A stretch of DNA of 64,000 bases, taken from the NCBI GenBank assembly GCA_903928495.1, contig CAIYQZ010000060.1, forward strand, positions 49,165 to 113,164, given 5' to 3'. The translations under genes and the position numbers were made by a program. Numbering within the stretch: the stretch's first letter is position 1; the number at the start of each line of letters is the position of its first letter. Origin of the DNA: an uncultured bacterium (GTDB taxonomy: Bacteria > Pseudomonadota > Gammaproteobacteria > Burkholderiales > Burkholderiaceae_C). Below, piece by piece: positions 9,720-22,143 of the stretch. The notes beneath the pieces were generated by a model. The model saw only the letters and a program-made list of their open reading frames with translations. It had not been told where the DNA came from and ran no database searches.

Positions 9720-9872
9720 ACGCAGAGCATGTGAAGGATTCTGGAGCAGGGTCTTACCGCTTTCTTACAAATGCGGCTGCAAAGGGAACGCTTCAGGCAG
9801 ATGCACGGGCAAACCCCAAGGGGACATACCCGCTCAAGGCAGGTTGCCGTGCCATGAAAGCCACACCACAAA

Positions 9873-9898
9873 CAAAAACCGCACCCCTCAGGGTGCGG
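9873..9898 (-). terminator. Rho-independent terminator for clpA
   Basis: Minus strand CCGCACCC-TGAG-GGGTGCGG followed by TTTTTG, just downstream of the clpA stop. Confidence 0.8.
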
Positions 9899-9924
9899 CG
9901 GCGGTCTGGGATTCAGCCCACAGG

Positions 9925-12255
<2,331 letters not shown>

Positions 12256-12349
12256 GGGCTTTTCCTGGTAGAGGTGAAAAGGAAGTGTGGACTGAAAGTC
12301 AGTGAGGTAACGAAAGAGGTGGGGTCGACAAGGGGGCATTCAACCGCCC

Positions 12350-12697
12350 TCATTCAATGGGCTCATGAACGCACTGCAGCGGGTGCCCGGCCTGCCGGGC
12401 CGCGCCCAGCACCTGGTCGACCTTGGTCGCTGCAATGTCTTTGGGAAACACACCGCACACGCCTTTGCCCTCAAGGTGGATCTTCAGCATGATTTGGGTG
12501 GCGGATTCGCGGTCTTTGTTGAAAAACTCCTGGATGACCAGCACCACGAATTCCATCGGGGTGAAGTCATCGTTGAGCAGCACCACCTGGTGCATTTGCG
12601 GGGGTTTGGTGCGCTGGGGGCGACGCTCCAGCACCACCGAGTCGCTGCCGCCGGTTCTGCCGGGGGCGGGTGTGGTTTTGGGAATTTTCGTAGCCAT
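12350..12697 (-). CDS. clpS: ATP-dependent Clp protease adaptor ClpS
   Basis: [66 protein letters not shown] at 12718 is an alternative start. Confidence 0.95.
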   Translation of the reverse strand: MATKIPKTTPAPGRTGGSDSVVLERRPQRTKPPQMHQVVLLNDDFTPMEFVVLVIQEFFNKDRESATQIMLKIHLEGKGVCGVFPKDIAATKVDQVLGAARQAGHPLQCVHEPIE

Positions 12698-12765
12698 GCG
12701 ATCCATTCTAGCCAGCACGCAACCCCCCTGCCCAGCTCAGCCTTTGCAGCCGCTAACATGCGCCC

Positions 12766-13299
12766 ATGCAACCCATGACCTTCTCCATCCCAAGCGCCCG
12801 AATCCTCCCTTTCCGCAGCCGTGTGCGCACAGCACGGCAGCTGGCGTGCGTGGCTGTGGTGTGGCTGGCACAAGCTCTGGCGGCGCCGCCAGCGCTTGCC
12901 CAGGCTGCCTCGGGTACACCGCAACTCAACCTGCCCCGCACCACGCTGCGACTGGGCATGTTCAACATCGACGTCCAGGTGGCGCAAACGCCGGAGCAGC
13001 GCTCCGTCGGGTTGATGTGGCGGCGTGGGATGCCCCAACACGAGGGCATGTTGTTCGTGTTCGAGCAACCAGCCGTGCAGTGCTTCTGGATGAAAAACAC
13101 ACCCAGCCCGCTGACCGCTGCGTTTGTGGCCGACGACGGCACGCTGGTCAACCTGGCCGACATGCAGCCCCTGAAGGAAGACAGCCATTGCTCGGCCAAG
13201 CCCGTGCGTTACGTGCTGGAAATGAACCAGGGTTGGTTTGCCAAACGCGGGTTTGCCGCTGGTGCCCGCATCGTGGGCAGCCCTTTTCAGGCCAAATAA
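12766..13299 (+). CDS. DUF192 domain-containing secreted protein
   Basis: FNIDVQVAQTPEQRSVGLMWRRGMPQHEGMLFVFEQPAVQCFWMKNTPSPLTAAFVADDGTLVNLADM with N-terminal signal peptide. Confidence 0.88.
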   Translation: MQPMTFSIPSARILPFRSRVRTARQLACVAVVWLAQALAAPPALAQAASGTPQLNLPRTTLRLGMFNIDVQVAQTPEQRSVGLMWRRGMPQHEGMLFVFEQPAVQCFWMKNTPSPLTAAFVADDGTLVNLADMQPLKEDSHCSAKPVRYVLEMNQGWFAKRGFAAGARIVGSPFQAK

Positions 13300-13300
13300 G

Positions 13301-13350
13301 TCATAGCAATCTATTGAATACAGAAAAGCGACATAGCCAAATTCCATTGA
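13301..13350. repeat. Possible degenerate copy of the dispersed repeat
   Basis: tcATAGCaatctattgaatacagaAAAGCGacatAGCCaAATTcc; weak match to AT(A/G)GCT...AAGCGCTAGAGCC. Confidence 0.3.
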
Positions 13351-13387
13351 AAAAGGCCGGAGCACCTCTCGGTGCTCTGGCCTTTTT
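13350..13387. terminator. Bidirectional rho-independent terminator between the DUF192 gene and sodB
   Basis: AAAAAGGCCGGAGCACC-TCTC-GGTGCTCTGGCCTTTTT inverted repeat with A and T tracts, between convergent genes. Confidence 0.88.
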
Positions 13388-13420
13388 CGTGGTGAGCGCA
13401 CAGGGCGCGCAGTGCTCAGG

Positions 13421-14002
13421 TCAGGCGAAGTTGGCTTCGGCAAAAGACCAGTTCACCAGTTTGTCGAGGAAGGTCTCGACAAATTTGGGGCGCATGTTGC
13501 GGTAGTCGATGTAGTAGGCGTGTTCCCACACGTCCACGGTCAACAGCGCGGTGTCGCCGCTGGTCATGGGTGTGCCGGCCGCACCGGTGTTGACAATGTC
13601 GATGCTGCCGTCGGCCTTTTTCACCAGCCATGTCCAGCCGGAGCCGAAGTTGCCCACGGCGCTTTTCACAAACGCTTCTTTGAAGGCGGCGTAGCTGCCC
13701 CACTTGGCAGTGATGGCTGCGGCCAGTGCGCCGGTGGGTTCACCTCCACCGTTGGGCTTCATGCAGCTCCAGAAGAAGGTGTGGTTCCACACCTGTGCGG
13801 CGTTGTTGTAGATGCCGCCGCTGGCTTTCTTGATGATGGACTCCAGGTCCATGCTCTCGAACTCGGTGCCTTTTTGCAGGTTGTTGAGGTTGACCACGTA
13901 AGCGTTGTGGTGCTTGCCGTGGTGGAACTCCAGCGTTTCCTGGCTGTAGTGGGGGGCCAGCGCGTCGATGGCGTAGGGCAGTGCGGGCAGGGTGTGTTCC
14001 AT
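13421..14002 (-). CDS. sodB: Superoxide dismutase [Fe]
   Basis: [42 protein letters not shown]...[13 protein letters not shown]...[20 protein letters not shown]. Confidence 0.95.
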   Translation of the reverse strand: MEHTLPALPYAIDALAPHYSQETLEFHHGKHHNAYVVNLNNLQKGTEFESMDLESIIKKASGGIYNNAAQVWNHTFFWSCMKPNGGGEPTGALAAAITAKWGSYAAFKEAFVKSAVGNFGSGWTWLVKKADGSIDIVNTGAAGTPMTSGDTALLTVDVWEHAYYIDYRNMRPKFVETFLDKLVNWSFAEANFA

Positions 14003-14085
14003 GGTGTTCCTATCGTGGGTGGTGAGTTGAAGCATACCGGCGTGAACCGTTCCGTCGCGCATTGTAGGAAGCGCGCAGAAAGTGT

Positions 14086-15369
14086 TCACACCACCTGCAA
14101 ATCGACCTCACCGTCAGCAAGGCTTGCGCGCAGTGCTTGGCCGCTGTGGGTCTGTGCAGCAAGGGTCACGGGCAGGCCCTGGTCGTTGCTCAGCCAGGCG
14201 TAGCCGCGTTGCAGCACCAGCCGGGGGTCGAGCGATGCCAGGGCCACCTCGGCCCGCGCCAGCCGCTGTGCCTCACGCTCAAACGCACGGGGAAATTTCT
14301 GAGTCAAATTGGCATCCAGCGCTTGATGTAATTGGCTTTGTTGCTGCATTTTATTGTGTACACACTGGCGCAGCCGAAAGCCCAGCTCCATCAGCCTCTG
14401 GTGCTGCTGCGACACCCGGTCTGACGGGCGAGCCATGCGCTGTGCCAGGCGATCGAGGCGCTGCGCCTGCGTGTCAAGGCGAGCGTGGGTGCCATCTTGC
14501 AGCCGTTGGTCGTACCAGGCCAGCAAGCCCAATGCCGTGGCCCGGTCGGTGGCACACAGTTCTGCCGCAGCGGTGGGCGTGGGTGCGCGCAGATCGGCCA
14601 CAAAGTCGGCAATCGTGAAATCGGTCTCATGGCCCACACCACACACCACGGGCATGGGTGCGGCGGCGATGGTGTGCGCCAAGGCCTCGTTGTTGAACGC
14701 CCACAGGTCTTCCAGTGAGCCTCCGCCCCGCACCAGCAGCAGCACCTCGGGTTGACCTGTTCGCTGGTGCTCGGCATACGCGGCCTGCAAAGCAGCACAG
14801 AGTTCAGCTGGCGCCTGAGCGCCCTGCACCGCTGCGGGGTACAAGGTCACCGGGATGTGTGGCACACGCCGCACCAAGGCTGTTGCCACATCTCGCAAGG
14901 CAGCCGCCCCCAAGGACGTGACCACACCAAGGGCACGAGGCATCGTCGGCACAGCGCGCTTGCGGGCCGGGTCGAACAGACCCTGGGCCTCCAGACGCAG
15001 CTTGAGTTGCATGAACTGCTCGAACAGGGTGCCCTGCCCCGCCTGTCGCATGCCCTCAACGATCAGCTGCAGATCGCCGCGCGGGCCGTAGACATCGAGC
15101 TTGCCCTGCACGTCCACCTGGTCACCATCGCGGGGGGAAAAGCCCAAACCCGTGGCTGCACGCCGGAACATGGCACAGCGAACCTGGCCTTCCGCGTCTT
15201 TCAAGGAGAAATAGCAATGCCCGCTGGCCGCTCGCGAGAAGCCCGATATCTCACCGCGCACCTGCACTGGGTTGAACCGCAACGCGAGCACGTCAGCCAC
15301 CGCGCGCATCAGGGGGCCAACGGCCCACACCGGGGCAGGTGCAGACCGTTCTGTGACAAAACCGTTCAT
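14086..15369 (-). CDS. xseA: Exodeoxyribonuclease VII large subunit
   Basis: [34 protein letters not shown]...[13 protein letters not shown]...[21 protein letters not shown]...[26 protein letters not shown]. Confidence 0.95.
   Translation of the reverse strand: MNGFVTERSAPAPVWAVGPLMRAVADVLALRFNPVQVRGEISGFSRAASGHCYFSLKDAEGQVRCAMFRRAATGLGFSPRDGDQVDVQGKLDVYGPRGDLQLIVEGMRQAGQGTLFEQFMQLKLRLEAQGLFDPARKRAVPTMPRALGVVTSLGAAALRDVATALVRRVPHIPVTLYPAAVQGAQAPAELCAALQAAYAEHQRTGQPEVLLLVRGGGSLEDLWAFNNEALAHTIAAAPMPVVCGVGHETDFTIADFVADLRAPTPTAAAELCATDRATALGLLAWYDQRLQDGTHARLDTQAQRLDRLAQRMARPSDRVSQQHQRLMELGFRLRQCVHNKMQQQSQLHQALDANLTQKFPRAFEREAQRLARAEVALASLDPRLVLQRGYAWLSNDQGLPVTLAAQTHSGQALRASLADGEVDLQVV
14293..14352. 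repeat. Dispersed repeat copy inside xseA
   Basis: AAATTGGCATCCAGCGCTTGATGTAATTGGCTTTGTTGCTGCATTTTATT; its core is the reverse complement of CATCAAGCGCTGGATG at 54070. Confidence 0.6.
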
Positions 15370-15496
15370 GGCAACTTCCAAAAGGCGCTGCCCCTGTTTT
15401 TGGAGCAGTGTGTACAGGCCGGACAAGCCTCATGGGGGCACAGGTGTCCACAGCCAAGCGCTGGCGACGCGATTGCTTGCTTCAGAACCCGTAGCA

Positions 15497-15535
15497 CATG
15501 CAGGGGCTTGCAAGCTATTGTTTTTAAAGCATTTT
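15497..15535. repeat. Possible degenerate copy of the dispersed repeat upstream of xseA
   Basis: GTAGCACATGCAGGGGCTTGCAAGCTATTGTTTTTAAAG resembles the ...CTTG...AGCTATTNTTTTT end of the element. Confidence 0.3.
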
Positions 15536-15618
15536 TCACTGCCTGATTTTTCACCAGTCTGTCCAAAGCCAGGTACGGCGCGGTTTTGGGTCGGTTATAC
15601 CGGAGGTTCTTCACAAAG

Positions 15619-15627
15619 TTATCCACA
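15619..15627 (+). promoter_or_regulatory. Perfect DnaA-box sequence TTATCCACA
   Basis: Exact 9-mer TTATCCACA in the divergent xseA/exbB intergenic region. Confidence 0.45.
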
Positions 15628-15721
15628 GAAAATGTGGGCTGTGTGCGCTGCGTCCATCAGACGGACCATGCCATGGGTGTGGGCCATAATCCGGGCTCGT
15701 TTGTCATGCCCGGAGCCCGAT

Positions 15722-16351
15722 TTGCTGACCATCATACAAGCCGCTGGCTGGCCCATTTGGCCCCTGATTGCATGCTCCATACTGGGTCTGGCCCTGGTCA
15801 TCGAGCGCTTTGTCAGCCTCAACACTGCAAGAGTTCTGCCGCCCACGTTGCTGGATGAAGCGCTGGCCGTGTCACAACACCGGTTGCCGGCAGCAGACGT
15901 TGTGGTGCAGCTGGAGCAGAACTCTGCTCTGGGTGAAGTGCTGGCAGCCGGGTTCCGCGAAGTGGGTCGCCATCCCAAGGTGAGCGAAGCAGACCTGCGC
16001 GCCGCGCTGGAGGGCAAAGGCCGCGAGGTGGGTGCCCGGCTGGAACGCTACCTGGGTGCACTCGCCACCATTGCGTCTGCGGCACCCCTGCTCGGTTTGC
16101 TGGGCACCGTGATCGGCATGATTGAAATTTTTGGCGCCCAGGTGGGCGGTGGCGGGGTCGGCGGTGGCAACCCTGCACAGCTGGCACAGGGCATCTCCAT
16201 TGCCCTCTACAACACCGCTTTCGGTCTGATCGTCGCCATCCCGGCGCTGATTTTCTGGCGCTATTTCCGCGCCAAGGTCGACAACTACCTCCTCGGGCTG
16301 GAGTTGGCCGCAGAGCGCCTGCTGCGGCACTTGGTTCGGCTCCGGGGCTGA
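15722..16351 (+). CDS. MotA/TolQ/ExbB proton channel family protein
   Basis: LLTIIQAAGWPIWPLIACSILGLALVIERF...YLGALATIASAAPLLGLLGTVIGMIEIFGAQ...GISIALYNTAFGLIVAIPALIFWRYF; TTG start inferred. Confidence 0.9.
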   Translation: MLTIIQAAGWPIWPLIACSILGLALVIERFVSLNTARVLPPTLLDEALAVSQHRLPAADVVVQLEQNSALGEVLAAGFREVGRHPKVSEADLRAALEGKGREVGARLERYLGALATIASAAPLLGLLGTVIGMIEIFGAQVGGGGVGGGNPAQLAQGISIALYNTAFGLIVAIPALIFWRYFRAKVDNYLLGLELAAERLLRHLVRLRG

Positions 16352-16356
16352 ATGCC

Positions 16357-16812
16357 ATGAACTTTCGCACTGGCTCCCGCGACGAGCCCGAAATCAACCT
16401 GATCCCGTTCATTGACGTTTTGTTGGTGGTGCTGATTTTTCTGGTGCTGTCCACCACCTACAGCAAATTCACTGAACTGCAGGTGCAACTGCCCGTGGCA
16501 GACGCCGAACAGGCCCGCACCCGGCCCACAGAGGTTCTGGTGTCGGTGTCTGCCGAGGGTCGCTATGCCATCAACGGTTCGGTGCTCGAAGCCGGTAACG
16601 TACCCGCTTTGGCTCAGGCCATGGCCGAAGCGGCCAAGGGCGATGAAAACACCATGGTGGTGATCAACGCAGATGCCGCCGCCAGCCACCAAGCCGTGGT
16701 CAGTGTGATGGACGCCGCCCGACGGACGGGCCTGGGGCAGATCACGTTTGCCACTCAGTCCAGCGGCCCGACAGCTGCCGCCAGGGCAACGCCCACACCG
16801 GCCAAGCCCTGA
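16357..16812 (+). CDS. ExbD/TolR family biopolymer transport protein
   Basis: DEPEINLIPFIDVLLVVLIFLVLSTTYSKFTELQVQLP; downstream of the ExbB/TolQ gene. Confidence 0.92.
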   Translation: MNFRTGSRDEPEINLIPFIDVLLVVLIFLVLSTTYSKFTELQVQLPVADAEQARTRPTEVLVSVSAEGRYAINGSVLEAGNVPALAQAMAEAAKGDENTMVVINADAAASHQAVVSVMDAARRTGLGQITFATQSSGPTAAARATPTPAKP

Positions 16813-16840
16813 ACCACCGCGCAGGCGTGATGCGCTGACT

Positions 16841-17968
16841 GTGCAAGACCACCCTCCAGAACCCACGCAGCGCGCACACTGGCACGCACGCCTGTCCCAG
16901 GCTTGGCTGCGCCGTGGCTGGCTGGCACGCTTGCTGTGGCCCATCTCGCTTTTTTACGGGGCGTTGGCCCGCATGCGTTTCCTGGCCTATCGCCGGGGTT
17001 GGCTGGCCTCCACCCATCTGCCCGTGCCGGTGATCGTCGTGGGCAATGTAGTGGTGGGTGGCGCGGGAAAAACACCCACCGTGATCGCCGTTGTGCAGCA
17101 CCTGATGCGCCAGGGGCACCGCCCCGGCGTGGTGTCGCGTGGGCATGGACGCACATCGATTCGTGCCGGTGAACCGCTGCCCGACGTATTGGCCGTGTTG
17201 CCTGGCACGCCCCCACAGGCCAGTGGCGACGAACCCGCGTTGATTCAGCAGGCCACAGGGGTCCCCGTGTTTGTCGGCCGCTCCCGGGCTGACACCGGCC
17301 GCGCTCTGCTGGCAGCCCACCCCGACACCACTGTGCTGGTATGCGACGACGGCTTGCAGCACATGGCACTTCATGCTGACGTGGCGGTGGCCGTGTTTGA
17401 CGAGCGGGGCGTGGGCAACGGCTGGTTGTTGCCCGCCGGGCTCTTGCGGGAGCCATGGCCCCAGCCTGTGGGTCGGCGCGTGGACATGGTGCTGCACGCC
17501 CAGGCATCGCACGCTGGCAGCAACCGGCTGCCAACACCAGACGCCGTGCCGTGCTTTAGCGCCCTCAGACAACTGGCCGTTCATGCCACAGCGCTCGACG
17601 GCAGCACAGTGCCCCTGGACGCCTTGCCTCGGCAAGGCCTCACCGCATTGGCGGGCATTGCCAAGCCCCAGGCTTTTTTTGACATGCTCAGTGTGGCCGA
17701 GGTGAGCATCAGCCATCGGCTCCCTTTGGCTGATCACCAGGATTTTGATGTTTGGATCAATAGCAAAGAATTCAATATCATCAAGCGCCAGGGCATTGTT
17801 TGTACTGAAAAAGACGCCGTCAAGCTGTTCCCACTGCTGAGGTCAGCTTCGAACCCCAACGTCCCCATGTTGGCATGGAGCGTGCCGCTGGTGTTCACGC
17901 CGGAACCAGCCTTCTTCGACATGCTGGACGAAAAGCTATCATCCGCCCATGGACACCAAACTGCTTGA
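16841..17968 (+). CDS. lpxK: Tetraacyldisaccharide 4'-kinase
   Basis: [28 protein letters not shown]...DEPALI...[41 protein letters not shown]...[11 protein letters not shown] start inferred. Confidence 0.94.
   Translation: MQDHPPEPTQRAHWHARLSQAWLRRGWLARLLWPISLFYGALARMRFLAYRRGWLASTHLPVPVIVVGNVVVGGAGKTPTVIAVVQHLMRQGHRPGVVSRGHGRTSIRAGEPLPDVLAVLPGTPPQASGDEPALIQQATGVPVFVGRSRADTGRALLAAHPDTTVLVCDDGLQHMALHADVAVAVFDERGVGNGWLLPAGLLREPWPQPVGRRVDMVLHAQASHAGSNRLPTPDAVPCFSALRQLAVHATALDGSTVPLDALPRQGLTALAGIAKPQAFFDMLSVAEVSISHRLPLADHQDFDVWINSKEFNIIKRQGIVCTEKDAVKLFPLLRSASNPNVPMLAWSVPLVFTPEPAFFDMLDEKLSSAHGHQTA
17755..17801. repeat. Dispersed repeat copy inside lpxK
   Basis: GATCAATAGCaaagaattcaatatCATCAAGCGCCAGGGCATTGTTT matches ATAGC...CATCAAGCGCTAGAGGC(T/A)TTTTT. 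Confidence 0.5.
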
Positions 17969-18164
17969 ATTGCTGGTCTGCCCCGTCACCAAAGGGCCGC
18001 TGCGCATGGCAGCGGACCGATCGGAACTGCTGTCGCGCAGCGCCCGCCTGGCATACCCCATCCGCGACGGCATCCCGATTCTTCTGGAACAGGAAGCCCG
18101 CACACTCACCGATGAGGAACTGGAGCGCATGCACCAGGCGGCTACCGGCACACTGGTGCCATGA
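17949..18164 (+). CDS. Trm112 family protein
   Basis: [18 protein letters not shown]...[23 protein letters not shown] between lpxK and kdsB. Confidence 0.93.
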   Translation: MDTKLLELLVCPVTKGPLRMAADRSELLSRSARLAYPIRDGIPILLEQEARTLTDEELERMHQAATGTLVP

Positions 18165-18958
18165 GTGCACCGCCCCCTGGTCTCACAGCGCCCGCCTTCT
18201 GGGTGCTGATTCCCGCTCGGCTGGCCTCCACCCGCCTGCCGGACAAACCGTTGGCCGACATCGCAGGCTTGCCCATGGTGGTCCGGGTTGCGCACCAGGC
18301 GGCACTCAGTCTGGCCCAAGGCTGTGTGGTGGCCACCGATCATGAACGCATTGCCGAGGCATGTGCACTGCACGGCGTGCGCTGTGTGATGACTGCAGCG
18401 AGTCACCCATCAGGCAGTGACCGCCTGGCCCAGGCCTGCGATGTGTTGGGGCTGCCCGACGAGGCCGTGGTCGTCAACGTGCAGGGCGACGAGCCTCTGA
18501 TACCGCCCGAACTGATCAACGACGTGGCCAGCACCTTGCAGGCCCATCCTGACGCAGTGATGTCCACCGCCGCGCACCCCATCCACGCCGTGGCCGACTT
18601 CCTCAACCCCAATGTGGTGAAGGTGGTGACCGACCGCGCTGGGCGTGCCCTGTATTTCAGCCGGGCGCCCATCGCCTGGTGGCGCGACGGGATGACCACT
18701 CTGACGGCCGAGACACCGCCCGCTTGCCTGCCCGACCCGGCGCCGTTGCGCCATGTGGGCATTTATGCCTACCGAGTGGGCTTTCTGCGCCGCTTTCCGC
18801 AACTGTCGCAAAGCCCGCTGGAGCAAGTGGAAGCATTGGAACAATTGCGTGTGCTGTGGCATGGAGAGCGCATCGCAGTGCACATCACATCTACCGCACC
18901 CGCCGCAGGGGTGGACACACCCGATGATCTCGCACGGGTCCGTGCATTGCTGGCATGA
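18161..18958 (+). CDS. kdsB: 3-deoxy-manno-octulosonate cytidylyltransferase
   Basis: [30 protein letters not shown]...[16 protein letters not shown]...[15 protein letters not shown]...[14 protein letters not shown]. Confidence 0.95.
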   Translation: MSAPPPGLTAPAFWVLIPARLASTRLPDKPLADIAGLPMVVRVAHQAALSLAQGCVVATDHERIAEACALHGVRCVMTAASHPSGSDRLAQACDVLGLPDEAVVVNVQGDEPLIPPELINDVASTLQAHPDAVMSTAAHPIHAVADFLNPNVVKVVTDRAGRALYFSRAPIAWWRDGMTTLTAETPPACLPDPAPLRHVGIYAYRVGFLRRFPQLSQSPLEQVEALEQLRVLWHGERIAVHITSTAPAAGVDTPDDLARVRALLA

Positions 18959-19135
18959 GACACCGCGATTCAGGCACCATCACCGCAGTAAGGCAAGCAG
19001 AGGTGACTGCGTGCTATCCTGATCCGGCTTAAGGCCACACGCCCGCACCGCTTTCACCAGGTGCTCCAAAAGTCCCCTGCGCGAACTGGCCCGAGACAAC
19101 GGCACCGCAGACGCTGCGTGTGCCCGCACATTTGA

Positions 19136-19810
<675 letters not shown>

Positions 19811-19834
19811 CGCATTCCGGCCCTCGCTTCAGAC

Positions 19835-19857
19835 AGCCCCAGCAATGGGGCTTTTTT
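19835..19857 (+). terminator. Rho-independent terminator after adk
   Basis: AGCCCC-AGCAAT-GGGGCT followed by a T tract, about 25 bp past the adk stop. Confidence 0.85.
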
Positions 19858-19878
19858 GTGGCCAACCGAAATCCGACT

Positions 19879-20877
19879 TCAACTCAGCAAAGCCAAGGCG
19901 AGCGCGATGCGGGCCTTCACCGGCGACAACGGCACGGCAGGTGGCCACACGGTGCCGGGCCCATCAACAATTTGGCCAAACGCACAGCGGGTGCTGCGCC
20001 ACACCACCACGCCCTGCGCCCGGGCTGTATCCAGAGCGGGCAAAAGGGAGGCGTGCACCGTGCCGTTCCCTGTGCCCGCAACAACCAGGCCGACCACCGG
20101 GCTCACACCCGGCACAGGCTGCAGCAGCGCGTGCACCAGCGCGCCGTCAGCCCCCGCGTGGCTGGTGATCATCTCCACACGCGGCCAAGCGGCAGTCGTG
20201 ACTGCACGCTGCCACACGGCATCTGGCCCCACATCCGATTCATTTCCCGCAACCGTCAGCCGTTGGGCCGATGGATTAGCCCTGAACCAGCGCACCCGCC
20301 CTTCCTCGACGCTGGCCAGTGGCCCGGAATCTCCCGAACTGAAGGCATCCACCCGGTAGGTATGGGCCTTGGCCACCGACTGAGCTGAATGAACTGTGCC
20401 AGCCGCCACCACACACACGCCCTGCGCATGGGGGTTGGTGGCCACTGCCAGCGCATCCAGCAGGTTTTGCGGGCCATCGGGCACCAGTGCTGAGGCGGGC
20501 CGCATGGCACAGGTGAGCACCACGGGATTCGAACTCTGAAGCACCAGGCTGAGAAAAAAGGCCGTCTCCTCCAGGGTATCGGTGCCGTGGGTGATCACAA
20601 CAGCGGCCACATCAGGATCATTCCCGGCAGCCACAACCGCCTGAGCCAATGCCCGCCACGTGGCCAGATCCATGTCCTTGCTGTCCAACTGGGCGACCTG
20701 CCGGGCCTCCCACTGCCAATCAGACATCCAGGAGGCCACCTTCGCCAACGGCGCCAACAGCTCCTGAACAGGCACTTCACCGGCCTTGTAACCCACGTTG
20801 TCACCCGCCACCGTCGCTTTGCCGGCAATGGTGCCGCCGGTGCCCAGGATCAACACTTTCTTCTTTTCCACTTGCAA
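19879..20877 (-). CDS. L-asparaginase (PF00710 type)
   Basis: KKVLILGTGGTIAGKA...VVITHGTDTLEETAFFLSLVLQSSNPVVLTCAMRPASALVPDGPQNLLDA; TTG start apparent. Confidence 0.92.
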   Translation of the reverse strand: MQVEKKKVLILGTGGTIAGKATVAGDNVGYKAGEVPVQELLAPLAKVASWMSDWQWEARQVAQLDSKDMDLATWRALAQAVVAAGNDPDVAAVVITHGTDTLEETAFFLSLVLQSSNPVVLTCAMRPASALVPDGPQNLLDALAVATNPHAQGVCVVAAGTVHSAQSVAKAHTYRVDAFSSGDSGPLASVEEGRVRWFRANPSAQRLTVAGNESDVGPDAVWQRAVTTAAWPRVEMITSHAGADGALVHALLQPVPGVSPVVGLVVAGTGNGTVHASLLPALDTARAQGVVVWRSTRCAFGQIVDGPGTVWPPAVPLSPVKARIALALALLS

Positions 20878-20888
20878 CCTCTAAAAAA

Positions 20889-20904
20889 CTGAGTAAAAAT
20901 ACAG
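20889..20904. promoter_or_regulatory. LexA (SOS) box 1
   Basis: CTGAGTAAAAATACAG = CTG-N10-CAG, upstream of lexA. Confidence 0.75.
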
Positions 20905-20907
20905 TTA

Positions 20908-20923
20908 CTGTATAAGCAGACAG
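20908..20923. promoter_or_regulatory. LexA (SOS) box 2
   Basis: CTGTATAAGCAGACAG = CTG-N10-CAG, 3 bp downstream of box 1. Confidence 0.78.
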
Positions 20924-20972
20924 CACCCAAGCCACCCGCTCCTGTTCCCGCACCCCACCCCGGAGGCCCGCC

Positions 20973-21659
20973 ATGCAAGACACCGCACAGTTTCCCCCAA
21001 AACTGACCGACCGTCAGAAACAGATTCTGGAACTCATCCAGCAGTCGGTGGCACGCACAGGTGCTCCGCCCACGCGCGCCGAGATTGCCACTGAACTCGG
21101 TTTCAAATCTGCCAATGCCGCCGAGGAACACCTGCAGGCCCTGGCACGCAAAGGGGCCATCGAATTGGTCAGCGGCACATCGCGTGGCATCAGGCTCAAA
21201 ACCGAGACCCTGCGTTCCATTCATGAAAACCGGTTGCACCAACTCGCACTGCCACTTCAGGGGCTGATGCAACTGGCGCTCCCACTGGTCGGCCGGGTAG
21301 CGGCGGGTTCCCCCATCCTCGCGCAGGAGCACGTGGACCAGACCTATCACCTGGAAAGCAGCCTCTTCCAACGCAAGCCAGACTACCTCCTGAAGGTGCG
21401 CGGCATGTCGATGCGCGACGCCGGCATCATGGACGGTGACTTGCTGGCCGTCCAAATCACCAAAGACGTCAAAAACGGACAAATTGTGGTGGCCCGTCTT
21501 GGTGATGACGTGACGGTCAAGCGTTTCTGGCGTGGCAGCGACGGGGTGGAACTACATGCCGAAAACCCTGATTTCAAAACCATCCATGTCGATCCCGGAG
21601 AGGTTTTTGAAATTGAAGGCCTGGCTGTTGGGCTGATCCGCAACACCATGCTGATGTAG
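20973..21659 (+). CDS. lexA: LexA repressor
   Basis: [55 protein letters not shown]; Ala-Gly cleavage region [15 protein letters not shown]; serine peptidase [16 protein letters not shown]. Confidence 0.96.
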   Translation: MQDTAQFPPKLTDRQKQILELIQQSVARTGAPPTRAEIATELGFKSANAAEEHLQALARKGAIELVSGTSRGIRLKTETLRSIHENRLHQLALPLQGLMQLALPLVGRVAAGSPILAQEHVDQTYHLESSLFQRKPDYLLKVRGMSMRDAGIMDGDLLAVQITKDVKNGQIVVARLGDDVTVKRFWRGSDGVELHAENPDFKTIHVDPGEVFEIEGLAVGLIRNTMLM

Positions 21660-21775
21660 GCCCTTCGCCCGTCGGCTTTTCCCACTCTTCTTTGATTTTT
21701 GCAGCCCTGATGCACCGGGGTCGGCCGCTGCTTTGCCCGCAAACCGCGTTTTGACTGTTTTTTCGGAGTCACACC

Positions 21776-22081
21776 ATGAGATTTTTCACACGCATTCCGG
21801 ACGCTTTTCGTCACATTGGCATGCCTTGGTCAGCGCCACCCGCAACGGCACCCGTGAGCGTATCCCGGCCGTGCACTGTCGGACGTGCAGGCCCCTGCAA
21901 GACACTGAGCACGCTCAATGCGCCGGTGAGCACGCTCACATTCAAGAGCACGTATTCGCCCGCTTCAGTGGCGGGCGCATCAGGAAACAGCGGTCGTGTC
22001 GTCATCAGCGGCCGAATGGCAGATGTGTGCGCCGAGCTTGACCGATTGGTGGCAATGGAAACCCAGCCCACCCTGCATTGA
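21776..22081 (+). CDS. Hypothetical small protein
   Basis: 101 aa ORF in the lexA/dehydrogenase gap with codon use resembling its neighbours; no recognised family. Confidence 0.45.
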   Translation: MRFFTRIPDAFRHIGMPWSAPPATAPVSVSRPCTVGRAGPCKTLSTLNAPVSTLTFKSTYSPASVAGASGNSGRVVISGRMADVCAELDRLVAMETQPTLH

Positions 22082-22143
22082 TCGCTCCAGCAGACCAGAC
22101 ACATGGCGGTTGGCACCCGTCTTCAGCGGTGCACAATAGCCGC

